Of a DNA stretch of 64,000 nucleotides, positions 11,852 to 21,999 are shown piece by piece. The notes beneath the pieces were generated by a model. The model saw nothing but the letters and a program-made list of their open reading frames with translations. It ran no database searches and was not told the origin of the DNA. Numbering within the stretch: position 1 is the first letter of the stretch; each line of letters begins with the position of its first letter. A program made the translations under genes and the position numbers. The stretch is from Codonopsis lanceolata (lineage: Eukaryota; Streptophyta; Magnoliopsida; Asterales; Campanulaceae), in assembly GCA_013146195.2 (NCBI GenBank), contig CM028377.1, positions 106,928,094 through 106,992,093 on the forward strand, written 5' to 3'.

Positions 11852-12120
11852 ATGTTCTTGGTTTTCAAATTGTACGACGTGTTTTTCAAATTCCTTCTCA
11901 AGCACCGATTATAGAACCGAATCGAGAACCCTCGATGAAAACAACTCGTTTGGCGTTACTTCACATCCCGAAGAATCCATCGTCGCTGCTAATCCCTCTT
12001 TCACCGACGGTGCTGCCAAATTGTGTGATGTTATTGTCTTGGCGGTTGGGTATAGGCTTGCACCTGAGAATCGATACCCTGTGGCTTTTGAGAATGAATT
12101 TGAAGAACATGTTGGTGCTA
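11852..12120 (+). pseudogene. Carboxylesterase (CXE, alpha/beta hydrolase) fragment, internally deleted
   Basis: From ATG 11852 the frame reads MFLVFKLYDVFFKFLLKHRL, then a TAG stop (11912-11914) where the plant CXE11/CXE16-type N terminus continues with Gln-Asn-Arg. Downstream similarity continues with FGVTSHPEESIVAANPSF, then SFTDGAAKLCDVIVLAVGYR and LAPENRYPVAFE. The last block (YRLAPE...P) is a signature of the plant alpha/beta-hydrolase-3 carboxylesterases. The segment normally between the two blocks, with the oxyanion motif HGGG, is deleted, and the catalytic Ser, Asp and His are absent. It is therefore a non-functional captured or retained gene piece inside the MULE-like element. The assignment to the CXE family rests on these motifs. 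Confidence 0.75.
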
Positions 12121-12354
12121 GCATGCTGCTATGGCAGAGAAGGATGAAGATGAGGATGAAGATAAGATGAACACAAGGGTAAAATAAGTATTTAACATAA
12201 TTTAACAGTTAAACTTAACGTTCATCCAAAAAATGTGTTAAAAGCAGGATAAGTCTGGTACAGTAATCATTCTGAAAATTTTAACGTTTCAGTGTCCTAA
12301 TTACAATTTTTGAAAAAGTACAGTGATTCAAATATACATTTTACTTTATTTTAA

Positions 12355-13027
12355 TATAGCTTGAAACGGTAGAAAATATCAAATCACAATAACTTGTATC
12401 TCAGTTACTGTTACTATAGTAGTATTCATAATTAAGTATTTAATTGTTAGAATTTTAACTTATAAATCTACCATTAAAAATATGGTTTATTTAATTTAAT
12501 AAAATTTTAAATGAATTTTTATTATCATAGATAGTTTGTGAAATTTTATTTCTTTGCGTTTTTATTATTTTTTTTAATTTTGTGGTCACTTATGAGTGAT
12601 TCTTTTCTATAAAATTCCTAAATCTATTTTTACAATTTATCTTGTCCCAATGTACACTTGCAGTATTATTTTTTGTGGATACTGAAGCATTCATGCATGT
12701 CGATATTGAGAACATTCATGTATATAAAAGAGCTATTAAAAATATTTAAATGTCAATGGAGAGAAACATTCATGTCATACTAGATTTTGTATTCATGTGT
12801 ATGACAAAACGTCGGTATGAGATGGTGTCAGTATTTGAATTACATTAATACATGATAATGTTATTTAGTAAATAGTTTTTATTTATATTTGAAGGAATTT
12901 TTTTTATTTTTTATAAATAAAATATTTGAGACGATCTAATTGAGAAGGTATTAAATAATCATACATCTAGTGAGGATGGTATTTTGTTTTTGGGAATTAA
13001 GAAAGTTGACATTTGAGCTATTCAACC
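12355..13027. other. AT-rich intergenic spacer
   Basis: No coding or RNA feature seen. AT-rich sequence with repeated attcatg words near 12690-12790, consistent with old transposon debris. Confidence 0.55.
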
Positions 13028-13184
13028 TAGGGCCGGCAAAAGTCCCGTTTTTCTCGACCTGTCCCGACATTTCCTGATCTCGACTTTGTTAGGATTTTTC
13101 CCGTCTCGACTTATTTCGGAACGGTATTCGGGATAATTATCAATCCCATCGGGATTCCTGAATCCCGACCCGTCCCGACTAATT

Positions 13185-13274
<90 letters not shown>

Positions 13275-13700
13275 GAGTGTTAAATAATGTCTATTTTGTG
13301 TTTACTAAAATTACTTAATAATATTTGTTAAATTTATTTTCACAATATTGTGGTTTTTTTATCTATCACGTTTATGTACTTAGTGCGGTTCTTTTCCTGC
13401 GAGTGAGGGGCGTATTTTGTTTATAATGACAAATTCAACAATACCCACCATGAAATAAATATTCAAGTATACTTGTAAATATACAATCTGAAATCTTAAT
13501 TATGATAGAGACATTTTAAAAATATTTTAGTGTTAGAAAATATTGTTCATAAATATTATAATCGAGATTACGAGATTTTTATCTCATGATTTGTCGTGAT
13601 CTCAATTTGTCAGGTCCCGACACTTATCAGGAAAGGAATCGATAAGAAAATTGAAATCTAAAATTTTATCGAGACGGGTCCCGTCCGAATTCCACCACTA
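13028..13700. mobile_element. hAT-like non-autonomous element
   Basis: Ends are inverted and similar: TAGGGCCGGCAAAAGTCCCG at the left, and the complement of the right end reads TAGTGGTGGAATTCGGACGG. The flanks attcaacc (13020-13027) and actcaatc (13701-13708) agree at 6 of 8 positions, the hAT duplication length. The body is rich in cccgtcccgac words and encloses a long (TA)n tract (13188-13271). No transposase. The call rests on end type and duplication length. Confidence 0.55.
13188..13271. repeat. (TA)n microsatellite, about 42 units
   Basis: Uninterrupted TA dinucleotides inside the hAT-like element. Confidence 0.95.
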
Positions 13701-13708
13701 ACTCAATC

Positions 13709-14246
13709 CATCTCCAACTTGCCCGTCAAAGCCGTTAGATTATGGTCTACCTACTTGACTTCACCGTCTCCATCTCCAAGAATATTGCTACGTGTCCAAA
13801 ACCCAGATCGTAATCATCGACTAATCTCAAGAAAGTTCCAACCCTTGTTGTCGATTTTACAGAACTCCCATTTGATTTATTAGACAATGAACCCCTCTTT
13901 GATTCTTGAAAAATACAACATTAGGTTAAGTAAAAAAATATTTGAAAAAATGATTAAACAAATTAAGAAAATTGAGAATAAATTGCAAAGTAGAGGAAAG
14001 CTATCTTTTTGCCCACTAAAAAACGCACGTAAACAACACAAGGTTGATTAACAGATAAAATCTTAACTGTATGCAACGGAGTGACCACTAATATACAAAC
14101 AATATCCTACTTTTAACCTAACATTTTATTTTTTTAAAATCTTGAACTAACGCTAGAAAGTCGAAAAATACATGAACTACCGGTAACATTAACCATTTTA
14201 TCATTAATCTAATAGAAAAATAGCATCCAAATATATTATTACTCTC

Positions 14247-14297
<51 letters not shown>

Positions 14298-14624
14298 TTA
14301 TTTATTTATTTATTTTTTTTTTAGATATCACTTCATATTTCCAACTCATTGACCAATGACTTGAGAGCATTGGCCCACGCTTAGCTGCAAATTGTCCTCG
14401 CCCTTCATCTTCCACAAAGTTATCTCATTTAATATCTTGAAAATGAATATAAACCATTGAAATGGCATGTGATCAAGAAAACAAGGTGGTCCACCGTCGA
14501 TGCAATTATAAACAATTGTGATCTTTTTGTTTTTCGAAACTGTTTATTTATAAAACCAAATATTTAAAAAGATTGCATGTGTTGTATGTGTGTAAATTGA
14601 ACTTATTTGCATATTCTATTCTAC
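13709..14624. other. Intergenic spacer with (TA)n(TTTA)n tract
   Basis: AT-rich sequence without coding frames. A (TA)n run at about 14251-14292 is followed by TTTA repeats to 14312. Confidence 0.6.
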
Positions 14625-14969
14625 TTAATTTTAGAGTTAATGACATTATTGATCCCTTGACTATGGACTACTCTCAGTATTAGTCCCTTAATAATTTTTT
14701 GTCAAATTTGAGTCTTAAAAGTTTCAAATTTTCACAGTCTCAGTCTTTTTGGTGGATGTCGTTAGAAAAATATCGTTAAATCGCACATATAAGGGTTAAA
14801 ATGAATTTTTTCTAACCTAAATTATATCACAATTTGCAATTGAGTCCCTATGGTTTGAAAAAGGATAACAAGACCTTCTCTCTCTACACCCGCCCCAAAT
14901 TTGTCTCTCAATCTTCCCTCCCCTTAGTGACCCTCACAGAACAACCACCTCTCTCTCTCTCTCACCAAA

Positions 14970-15162
14970 ATGGCTCGCACCAAGCAAACATCCTACAAGT
15001 CCACTGGTGGCAAAGCCTCGAGGAAGGAACTCGCCACCAAAACACAGAATCTTGATTGACTGTGTGAAATCGCAAGTATCAGAAATCCACTGAGCTCCTC
15101 ATCGACAAACACATCCCTTCCAGCGCTTCGTTAGCAAAATTTCCCAGGATTTCAAGAAAAAA
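14970..15162 (+). pseudogene. Histone H3 fragment captured in the Pack-MULE
   Basis: ATG 14970 opens MARTKQTSYKSTGGKASRKE, clearly the H3 N-terminal tail, with substitutions at Ala7, Arg8, Pro16 and Gln19 of the canonical tail. The frame continues LATKTQNLD and stops at TGA 15057-15059. Similarity resumes about ten bases later at the core segment KYQKSTELLI (frame shifted by a lost base) and runs to a SASLAKFPRISRK stretch (out of frame for the QRLVREIAQDFK region). About 23 residues after the tail are deleted. The lysines 4 and 9 region survives, but the histone fold cannot form. A CT-rich leader (14951-14963) precedes the ATG, as in H3 genes. Confidence 0.85.
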
Positions 15163-15165
15163 TGT

Positions 15166-15912
15166 AGGGTTTGTAGTATATGTAAATTGTAATTTGGTTT
15201 TTGTCATGAATCTGGAAGTTGTCTGTGTTTCCAAAGAAATATAATATGTTTTTGCTTCTCTTTCTCCATAATCTTAAACACATCAGGGTCGGCAGCATGA
15301 AGGGTTTAGTTTCCCCAAACTTGAACTGCATGTTTCCGCGTTTCCGCTCCTTGACCTTGCTATTGTTGGTCAACCAACCTTCCGCCTCTTAAAACACATG
15401 GAATGCCCCCAAATCCTAAACTCCTCAACCACTTTATCTTCGCCACCGCACACCAACACTTTTTCTCTTTTCAAGTTCACTGCAATTCTCTGTCTGTTTC
15501 TACATCAATTGGAGAGGAATGACTGGGACGTGATTTATTGAATTCCAACAGAAAGAAAAAATTAAGGTGAGATTTCGCATTTTGTTTATGGGTTCTTCAA
15601 ATGTCTTAAAGGATTTGGTTTTGGTATTGTTTCCAGAGAAATGTAGTTGGTGATCGTGACGATGATGGAGATGGAGGTGGTGAAGGTTCGACAAATAAAT
15701 GGTGTCCATTTTAATGCCTATAGGTCTTCTAGCTTGCTTCTCCAGTTGGAGAATGAAGCTATTGTTTTCCGTACTGGGCGGTGGTGATGTTGATTTCCCT
15801 GTTGCTTGCTGGGACTTGGGTGGCATGCCCATTTACCTCCAAGGCTTTTGCTTTTTGATTTGCTTTTTTTTTTTTTCCATGTTTGTCTATGGTTGGATCT
15901 GTTCTTGGGTAT
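15166..15912. other. Other captured, unidentified gene-like DNA in the Pack-MULE
   Basis: This interior segment is less AT-rich than the flanks and contains short protein-like frames, for example a + strand stretch near 15665-15785 reading VKVRQINGVHFNAYRSSSLL before a stop at 15783. AG|A-type acceptor-like and GTGAG donor-like sites (near 15570 and 15635) hint at exon pieces. I do not recognise the source genes. Confidence 0.35.
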
Positions 15913-15917
15913 GGTTA

Positions 15918-16569
15918 TGATGAGGACCAAATATCTCCTAGAAAGGTTTTAGGATGAATGACTTCGCGACCCAACGCCTTTCGAGATAACGCGAACCTTG
16001 GAATTGTGAATGACGCCACATTTGAGATGATTCTCCAACTAATAAGTTGAATTCAATTATAAACAACGAATCCACGATGTTTATAATCCAAGCTTCCAAT
16101 CCAGGACACTCAAATAAGAACACAATTTTCTATCCAGAAAATCAACTCAATTTGTTATTAATCAAAATTCAACTCCTTAAACAATGTTTAATAATGCCTT
16201 TATATAGGCTTACAAAATAAATTCTAATTCTTGTAGGAAAAGAAAAACTAAATAAAAGGAAACTCTTAAACCTTAAACTTTAGGAACAAGAAACCTAAAT
16301 AAAAGGAAACTAAAACTCTAAAAATACCCAAACAGTAAAACGGTAAAACAAAACAAAACGGTAGCTTTTCTGGACACCTTGCGATCGCAAGCCTGTGGCC
16401 CCTTGCGGCCGCAATCTTCACAAAAGGTTGCGTCCAAAGTTGCTCCAATTTTGCTGACGTGCCACTTTGACCCCCTGAAGTATCCAAACCGTTTTTCCAA
16501 GCTTCCAAACTTGATAAATGAATTCCCGAGCTCTTGGAAACACTTTTATGGCTTGTCAATATCATATCA
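15918..16569 (-). repeat. LTR copy 1 (3' LTR of the minus-strand element)
   Basis: Matches 17511-18142 over its whole length with scattered substitutions and short indels: for example cctagaaaggttttaggatg is identical in both copies. Contains the shared words gcgacccaacgcctt and gaatccacgatgtttataat. Confidence 0.9.
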
Positions 16570-16831
16570 TACTCCTCCTCTTCAAAAGGATTTGTCCTCA
16601 AATCCGCACATGGAACCTGATGATCCGCCCGTGAGACAAGATCCATCCAATCCGCCCATTGAGTTAAGAAGAAGTATTTATCGATCATCCGTTTGATTAA
16701 CCAAGAACAAGACAAAATTGAAGCTGTAAAATCAAACGGGTCTTCGTATACTTGCGATAGCTTCAAGTTTTCTTGAACCATTATTAATTCTTTTTTTCAG
16801 TTTCATCTTTCTCCACCCTTTCTCGCTCTTC

Positions 16832-17161
16832 CTACTCCTTCTCGATTTTCTCTTTCTCAAGCCTTTCTTTCTCAATATTTTCCTTTTCAATTTTCTCTTT
16901 TTCAATTTTCTTTTTTTCAATTCTGTCATTTTCAATCTTCCATTCACTTAAGCTCTTTTGCAACTTCGCGGTATTTATAGATGATAGTTTTGATGTTGAA
17001 GGCACATGAGTAATGATGCCGTAGCTTTCTTCAATCCTTCTCAATCTCTCATCCCATTGAACAAGCTTACCCTTAATCTCTTTGATACCAACGAATAATG
17101 CCTCCATGAAGTGTTGCATAGATTCATCAAATTCGACGTTGATTAGATTTTCGTCAAACAT
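16832..17161 (-). pseudogene. Gag-like coiled-coil ORF remnant of the small LTR element
   Basis: From ATG 17161 on the minus strand, 109 residues run without a stop. The first ~60 (MQHFMEALFVGIKEIKGKLV and WDERLRRIEES) resemble the N terminus of short plant gag-like proteins. The end is a repeated Ile-Glu-Lys-Glu/Lys array that predicts a charged helix. There is no zinc knuckle, protease or polymerase. Its place directly after the primer site fits gag. A (TA)n microsatellite lies between its start and the primer site. Confidence 0.5.
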
Positions 17162-17185
17162 GGTGAAGCCAATTTCCGTTCAAAA

Positions 17186-17285
<100 letters not shown>

Positions 17286-17510
17286 CAAGCCCTAGAACAA
17301 TTAGGATTTGAAAATTGAAAGACAACACGATTAAATAAGGATTGATGATCCAAGTTCAAGATAACTAGATGAATTAATAAAATCACAAAAACAATTTTTT
17401 TTATACGAACACGAACCCTAGCGGAAATTAGAGTTTAACAACTAGAATGATAATACGCAAAATTTAAGATAAAATGGAATTACCGTAACTAGGATTGCTC
17501 TGATACCAAA

Positions 17511-18142
17511 TGATGATGACCCAAGATCTCCTAGAAAGGTTTTAGGATGAATGACTCCGCGACCCAACGCCTTTGATATGACGTGAATCTTAGAATTGTG
17601 AATGACGCCACAATTGGGATGATTCTCCAACTAATAAGTCGAATTCAATTATAAACAACGAATCCACGATGTTTATAATCCGAGCTTCCAATCCATGAAT
17701 CTCAAATAAGAACACAATTTTCTATCAATAAAATCAACTCAATTTGTTATTATTCAAAATTCAACTCCTTAAACAATGTTTAATAATGCCTTTATATAGG
17801 CTTATAAACTAAATTCTAATTTTGTAGGAAAAGAAAACTAAATAAAAGGAAACTCTTAAACCTAAACTTTATGAACAAGAAACCTAAATAAAGGAAACTA
17901 AAACCCTAAAAATACTCAAACAGTAAAACAAAACAAACGACAGCTTTTTACGGACAACTTGCGATGAACAGTGGCCTGCGGCTGCAATCTTCACAAAAGG
18001 TTGCGTCCAAAGTTGCTCCAATTTTGCTAACGTGCCACTTTGACCCACTGAAGTATCCAGACCGTTTTTCCAAGCTTCCAAACTTGATAAATGAATTCTA
18101 GAGCTCTTGGAAACACTTTTATAACTTGTCAATATCATAGCA
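17511..18142 (-). repeat. LTR copy 2 (5' LTR of the minus-strand element)
   Basis: Direct copy of 15918-16569. The primer site lies two bases outside it. Slightly shorter because of small deletions around 17945-17970. Confidence 0.9.
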
Positions 18143-18593
18143 GGTTAGGTGATCTTTTAAGTATATTTCACTTGCTAGGACATGAAAGTTTTAAGAATTT
18201 GGGGAAGAAGATCATTTGGTCTTTTTTAGACTATAAGGACTCAATTGTAAATTGAAAAAAAGTTTAGTTATGAAAATTTTCAATTTGGCCTTTACACAAA
18301 TACATGTGGTACTTAACGATATTATTTTAACGACATCCACCAAAAGGACTGATGCTGTGAAAATTTGAAACTTTTAGTATCCAAATTTGACAAAAAATAT
18401 ATTAAGGGACTAATACTGAGAATAACCCATAGTCGAGGGACCAATAGTATCATTAACCCTTAATTTTATATTTGTCATATTTTGGGCTGAATCAACTCAC
18501 TAATTTTTCTAAAACTTAAAATCGGGAACCAAACCAAAATTATCAGTTTGGTAGGGTCTAATTTGTAATTTTTTATGCACAACCATATTAGCA

Positions 18594-18845
18594 CTCTTCG
18601 TTTTCAAAATATTGTCTACTTTGATCTGATACACCATTTAAAAAAAAGTAATTGATGTATTATAAATATTGGTGAAATGTGTGGTTTTCTTTAATGCCTT
18701 TGAGTATGTGGCTATAAGTAAAATAGGTAGAAAAAGTAAGGGTAAAGTGATAAATATTTTCTAAGAGGGAAAATTTTGAAAGAGGACAATTATTTAAAAA
18801 CGAACGAAAAAGAAAATGATGACGATAATTTGAAAACGGAAGGAG
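18594..18845. mobile_element. Stowaway-like MITE, degenerate
   Basis: The left end CTCTTCGTTTTCAAAATATT and the complement of the right end, CTCCTTCCGTTTTCAAATTA, form inverted repeats of the CTCCNTCCGT type typical of plant Stowaway elements. TA follows the right end, but the left flank is CA, so the duplication has decayed. The interior shares aaaaagtaagggtaaagtg with the element at 21783. Confidence 0.6.
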
Positions 18846-19875
18846 TATTAGATAGTTGACGACATAAGTGTAAGTGGTTCGATTTGATACGGTTTTGGTC
18901 AAAACAACAAACTTAGCCGCTCCTATCGATTTCAAAAAATTAAACCGAATCAAATCGAACGAAGATTGGAACCGAACAAAATCACCCGATTTGGTTCGAT
19001 TTTATGATTTCAACTAAAAAATGTAATCAACATATTCAATATAAAAAATAACATCTACACACTTCCTAATTGAACATAGTCACTTTTCCATACAAACAAA
19101 AGGGATATTAATTGTTTGGCAAAAACTTAGATACGACGGTCTTACGACCATTTTTTATAAGTCATATCCTTCTTACCCGACCCATCATGTGATGATGGGT
19201 TGAGCTGCAAGACTTTAGAGCTTCATTCTACGAATTAAGATCCATAAGACCGTCTTATAGGAGATTTTGGCAAATAGACGAAAAATATTACAGAAAAATC
19301 TATTAAAAAAAACAAAAATATATTCTAATATTACTTTTCATGTTAAATTTTAAGTAATTTCCTTTTAGTAACCATCGATTTATCATCGGTGATCTCAAAT
19401 CAATAAGGTCCATATTTTTTCAATCTTACAAATACAAATAAAAAAATGATAATTGATAGGAAAAAATCGTTTTTAAAAGAAAATATATAATGTTTGAGAC
19501 ATCCCTAAATAATATAATAGATACTATTTTTAAGACGTAGTGAATATGTATTAAAATTATAGTGTGTTCAAACTTCATTTATATTTTAAAATAATTTATT
19601 TGTTGAGTGAAATATTGTACGTGTATGTAAATATGTATAATTGTGAAAGGGGTGGGAGGGCTGCTCGAATATTTGAAAAATGACTAACGGAAAATGAGTC
19701 CGTAAGTCATTTTCATGAAAAAAAAAATGTTTTATTTTCCGTTGATTTGGAAAAACTTTTACGTTGATTAGATTTTTGTAAGATTACCAAAAACTGAAAA
19801 ATAAGAAAAACGTTTTCCGGAAGTCATTTTCTATGAAACAAACATAATCTTACTCTAGTTGTTTGGTGTTTACCC
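18846..19875. other. Intergenic spacer with transposon scraps
   Basis: AT-rich, without coding frames, except for the palindromic MITE listed separately. Near 18875-19010 a block of gattcgatttggttcg-like words resembles the interior of decayed hAT elements. Confidence 0.5.
19131..19262. mobile_element. Palindromic MITE, family copy 1
   Basis: A short inverted-repeat element: acgacggtcttacga at the left and ataagaccgtctt at the right, with an inner palindrome around cccatcatgtgatgatggg. A diverged relative lies at about 60235-60385. Class not determined. Confidence 0.5.
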
Positions 19876-19883
19876 TCGCACTT

Positions 19884-20600
19884 TAGGGGTGAGCAATTTT
19901 TAAAAAAAAGGGGGACCGGACCGGACCAAAGAACTAGACCAGATCAATGAAAATTGGAACAAACCAATTTTTTGGTTTGGTCTTGGTCCTGAATTTTTGT
20001 AAAATCGAATAATTGGTATAGTCCCGGTTTTAAGTTTTATAATTCGGTTATGGAATCGGACAGGACCAATATATATATAAAACAAACACTGTTATTTTTT
20101 TTCTCTCTTGTGCCGTCCCCCCAATCTCAATCTCAAAGTTTTCAAACCCAAAGTCAACCTTCGCCTTCACCACTCGCCAATTAGCTTCGCCTTCGGCCGG
20201 AATCGGCCATTCGCCTAGCACCAGCAAGGCATTTTGTTCTCTCATATACTTTTTAATTTTTAATCTTTTGATTATTTTTTTCCACTTGATCGTTATGCTA
20301 TGAGCCTAGATTTTGACAATTTTAATTGATGAATGTACTATTATTGAATGTTTTTAATTTTTTTTATGAAGTTTAAGATATTATTATTTCTTTGTATTAA
20401 ACAGTTAAAAACCATATTATTGGTCTGATACTGATTCTTGTACATTTTTTATTGGTTTTAGACTGGACCAAAATGTTAGTTTTTATACATTTTGGGTTGG
20501 TTCCGATTCTAAATTTTGTGAGAATCGGACTATTGGCCTGATTCCATTTTTCTCTTTCTTTTCAAAAAAATAGGACCAAATCGGACCAAACTCACCCCTA
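19884..20600. mobile_element. hAT-like non-autonomous element, 8-bp target duplication
   Basis: Begins TAGGGGTGAG and ends CTCACCCCTA, a perfect 10-bp inverted repeat of a widespread plant hAT type. Flanks tcgcactt (19876-19883) and tcacactt (20601-20608) match at 7 of 8 bases. The interior is rich in ggaccggaccaaa and ggttttagactgg words, and holds a weak minus-strand frame without recognisable domains. No transposase. Confidence 0.8.
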
Positions 20601-20608
20601 TCACACTT

Positions 20609-21780
20609 CTCTTATAAATTAAAATAAAAATTACAAATAAGTACAAGTCATAAAATTTTAGGGAGAGACTATTTCACTACAATTTTTGTTTTTCCACTAC
20701 ATCCTTAATTAGTGCCTCATATAAGTACATGTTTGGACAAAATTACCCTTTAAGCATTTGCTCATTTGAAGTTGACTAACCAAGTTACTTTCCTAATTAC
20801 CTTTTAACGTTATTTTTTAGTTCAAACATTAATAAAAAATATAGTTATTCTATTATTATTTTACTTTTTGCAAAGGCTTTATTAATTAATCTTATGACTA
20901 AATTTATATTGTATAATAAAAAAATCAAAATGACATTTTTTGTCTACCAATCTTTGAGTAAATATGTTATTTGGTAATGGAAAAAATAAAAAGTGAAATT
21001 TAAAAGATGTAATTATAAAAATTGATCGAATAGTAAAATCATAGTATGAAAATAGTATCGTAAAATTTGAAATATCTTTCTTACCTTTGTAATTGATTCA
21101 AAATTTTAATCTTTGGGTTGATATTGAAACCAATATTCAATTTAATACCTACCATTAATATTATTGAATTGATATTTTAAAATTATATTTTTTAAACTAA
21201 ATTTTAATTTTAATTTTTTATTATAAAATATACAATATATTCTAAAATTTTGGTAGAAAAATTATTAATCATATTATTTTTATGATAATGAATATGAGAA
21301 ATGAGTGATTAAAAATTGATAGAACATATTTATTATGAAAAAACGAGAATAAATACCTTGTTTGTTGAGAATTAAAATGTTTAAAAAAAATTGAAAAAAA
21401 ATTATGTTATTCATTAATGTTTGAACTCAAAAATAATATTAAAAGGTACTTAAAAGTAATTTGATTAGTCGACTAAAATAAGTAAGTACTTAAGGGATAA
21501 TTTTATCTAAATATGTTTTTATTTAATGTAATAATTAAAAATATAATAAATAAGTAAAAATTATAATGAAAATAACTTCTCCTAAATTTTATAAAAAACA
21601 ACAAACGATGAACCAGAGTGTGTGCCATCCATGTGCATGACGAAGTGTGACACACGCATGAGTGGAGCGTTGAATGGGGGGGGGGGGGCGACAACTTCTG
21701 CAAGTCTTCTCTCTCCTGTTCTTCCGTTCTCTCTCCATCTGCCATCCTGCCTCTTTTCTCTCTCTTTTCTTTTGTTTTTT
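20609..21780. other. AT-rich intergenic spacer
   Basis: No coding or RNA feature seen. A run of 11 G (about 21677-21687) lies in a GC-richer island at 21600-21780. Confidence 0.55.
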
Positions 21781-21782
21781 TA

Positions 21783-21995
21783 CTCCCCTAAATAATTGTC
21801 TCTCTTTAAGAAAAAAGTAATTGAGCGATTATTTATATTAGTTTAATGTGTAGTTTCCATTAATGTACTGTATATGTGGCCCATAATTAAAGTAGAGTGA
21901 AAAAGTAAGGGTAAAGTGGTAAAAGTGATGAGGTAAGTTTAAAATGACAATTATTTTGACAAAAAAGGAGGACGATAATTTAGGGACGGAGGGAG
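21783..21995. mobile_element. Stowaway-like MITE with TA target duplication
   Basis: Starts CTCCCCTAAATAATTGTC, and its right end reads GACGATAATTTAGGGACGG then AGGGAG. The two ends are inverted copies of the CTCCCTCCGTCCC type. TA flanks both ends (21781-21782; 21996-21997). Length 213 bp, no coding capacity. Same family as the degenerate copy at 18594. Confidence 0.85.
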
Positions 21996-21999
21996 TATT

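Larger units (their letters stand above)
11062..12345 (+). mobile_element. MULE-like element with ~170-bp TIRs carrying a carboxylesterase fragment
   Basis: The left end (about 11062-11229) and the right end (about 12177-12345) are inverted copies: for example actttttcaaaaattataat on the left matches the complement of attacaatttttgaaaaagt on the right, and a tttttaacatattttttgga block is matched by an inverted tccaaaaaatgtgttaaaa block. The possible 9-bp target duplication is imperfect (tcattttta 11053-11061; ttattttaa 12346-12354; 7 of 9), so the exact ends are tentative. No transposase is present. The ~950-bp interior holds a CT/TA microsatellite and an internally deleted carboxylesterase piece, the structure of a Pack-MULE. 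Confidence 0.68.

Noticed and set aside
21503..21745. Small minus-strand frame near a poly-G run
   Set aside because: No domain and partly low-complexity; no splice or promoter support.
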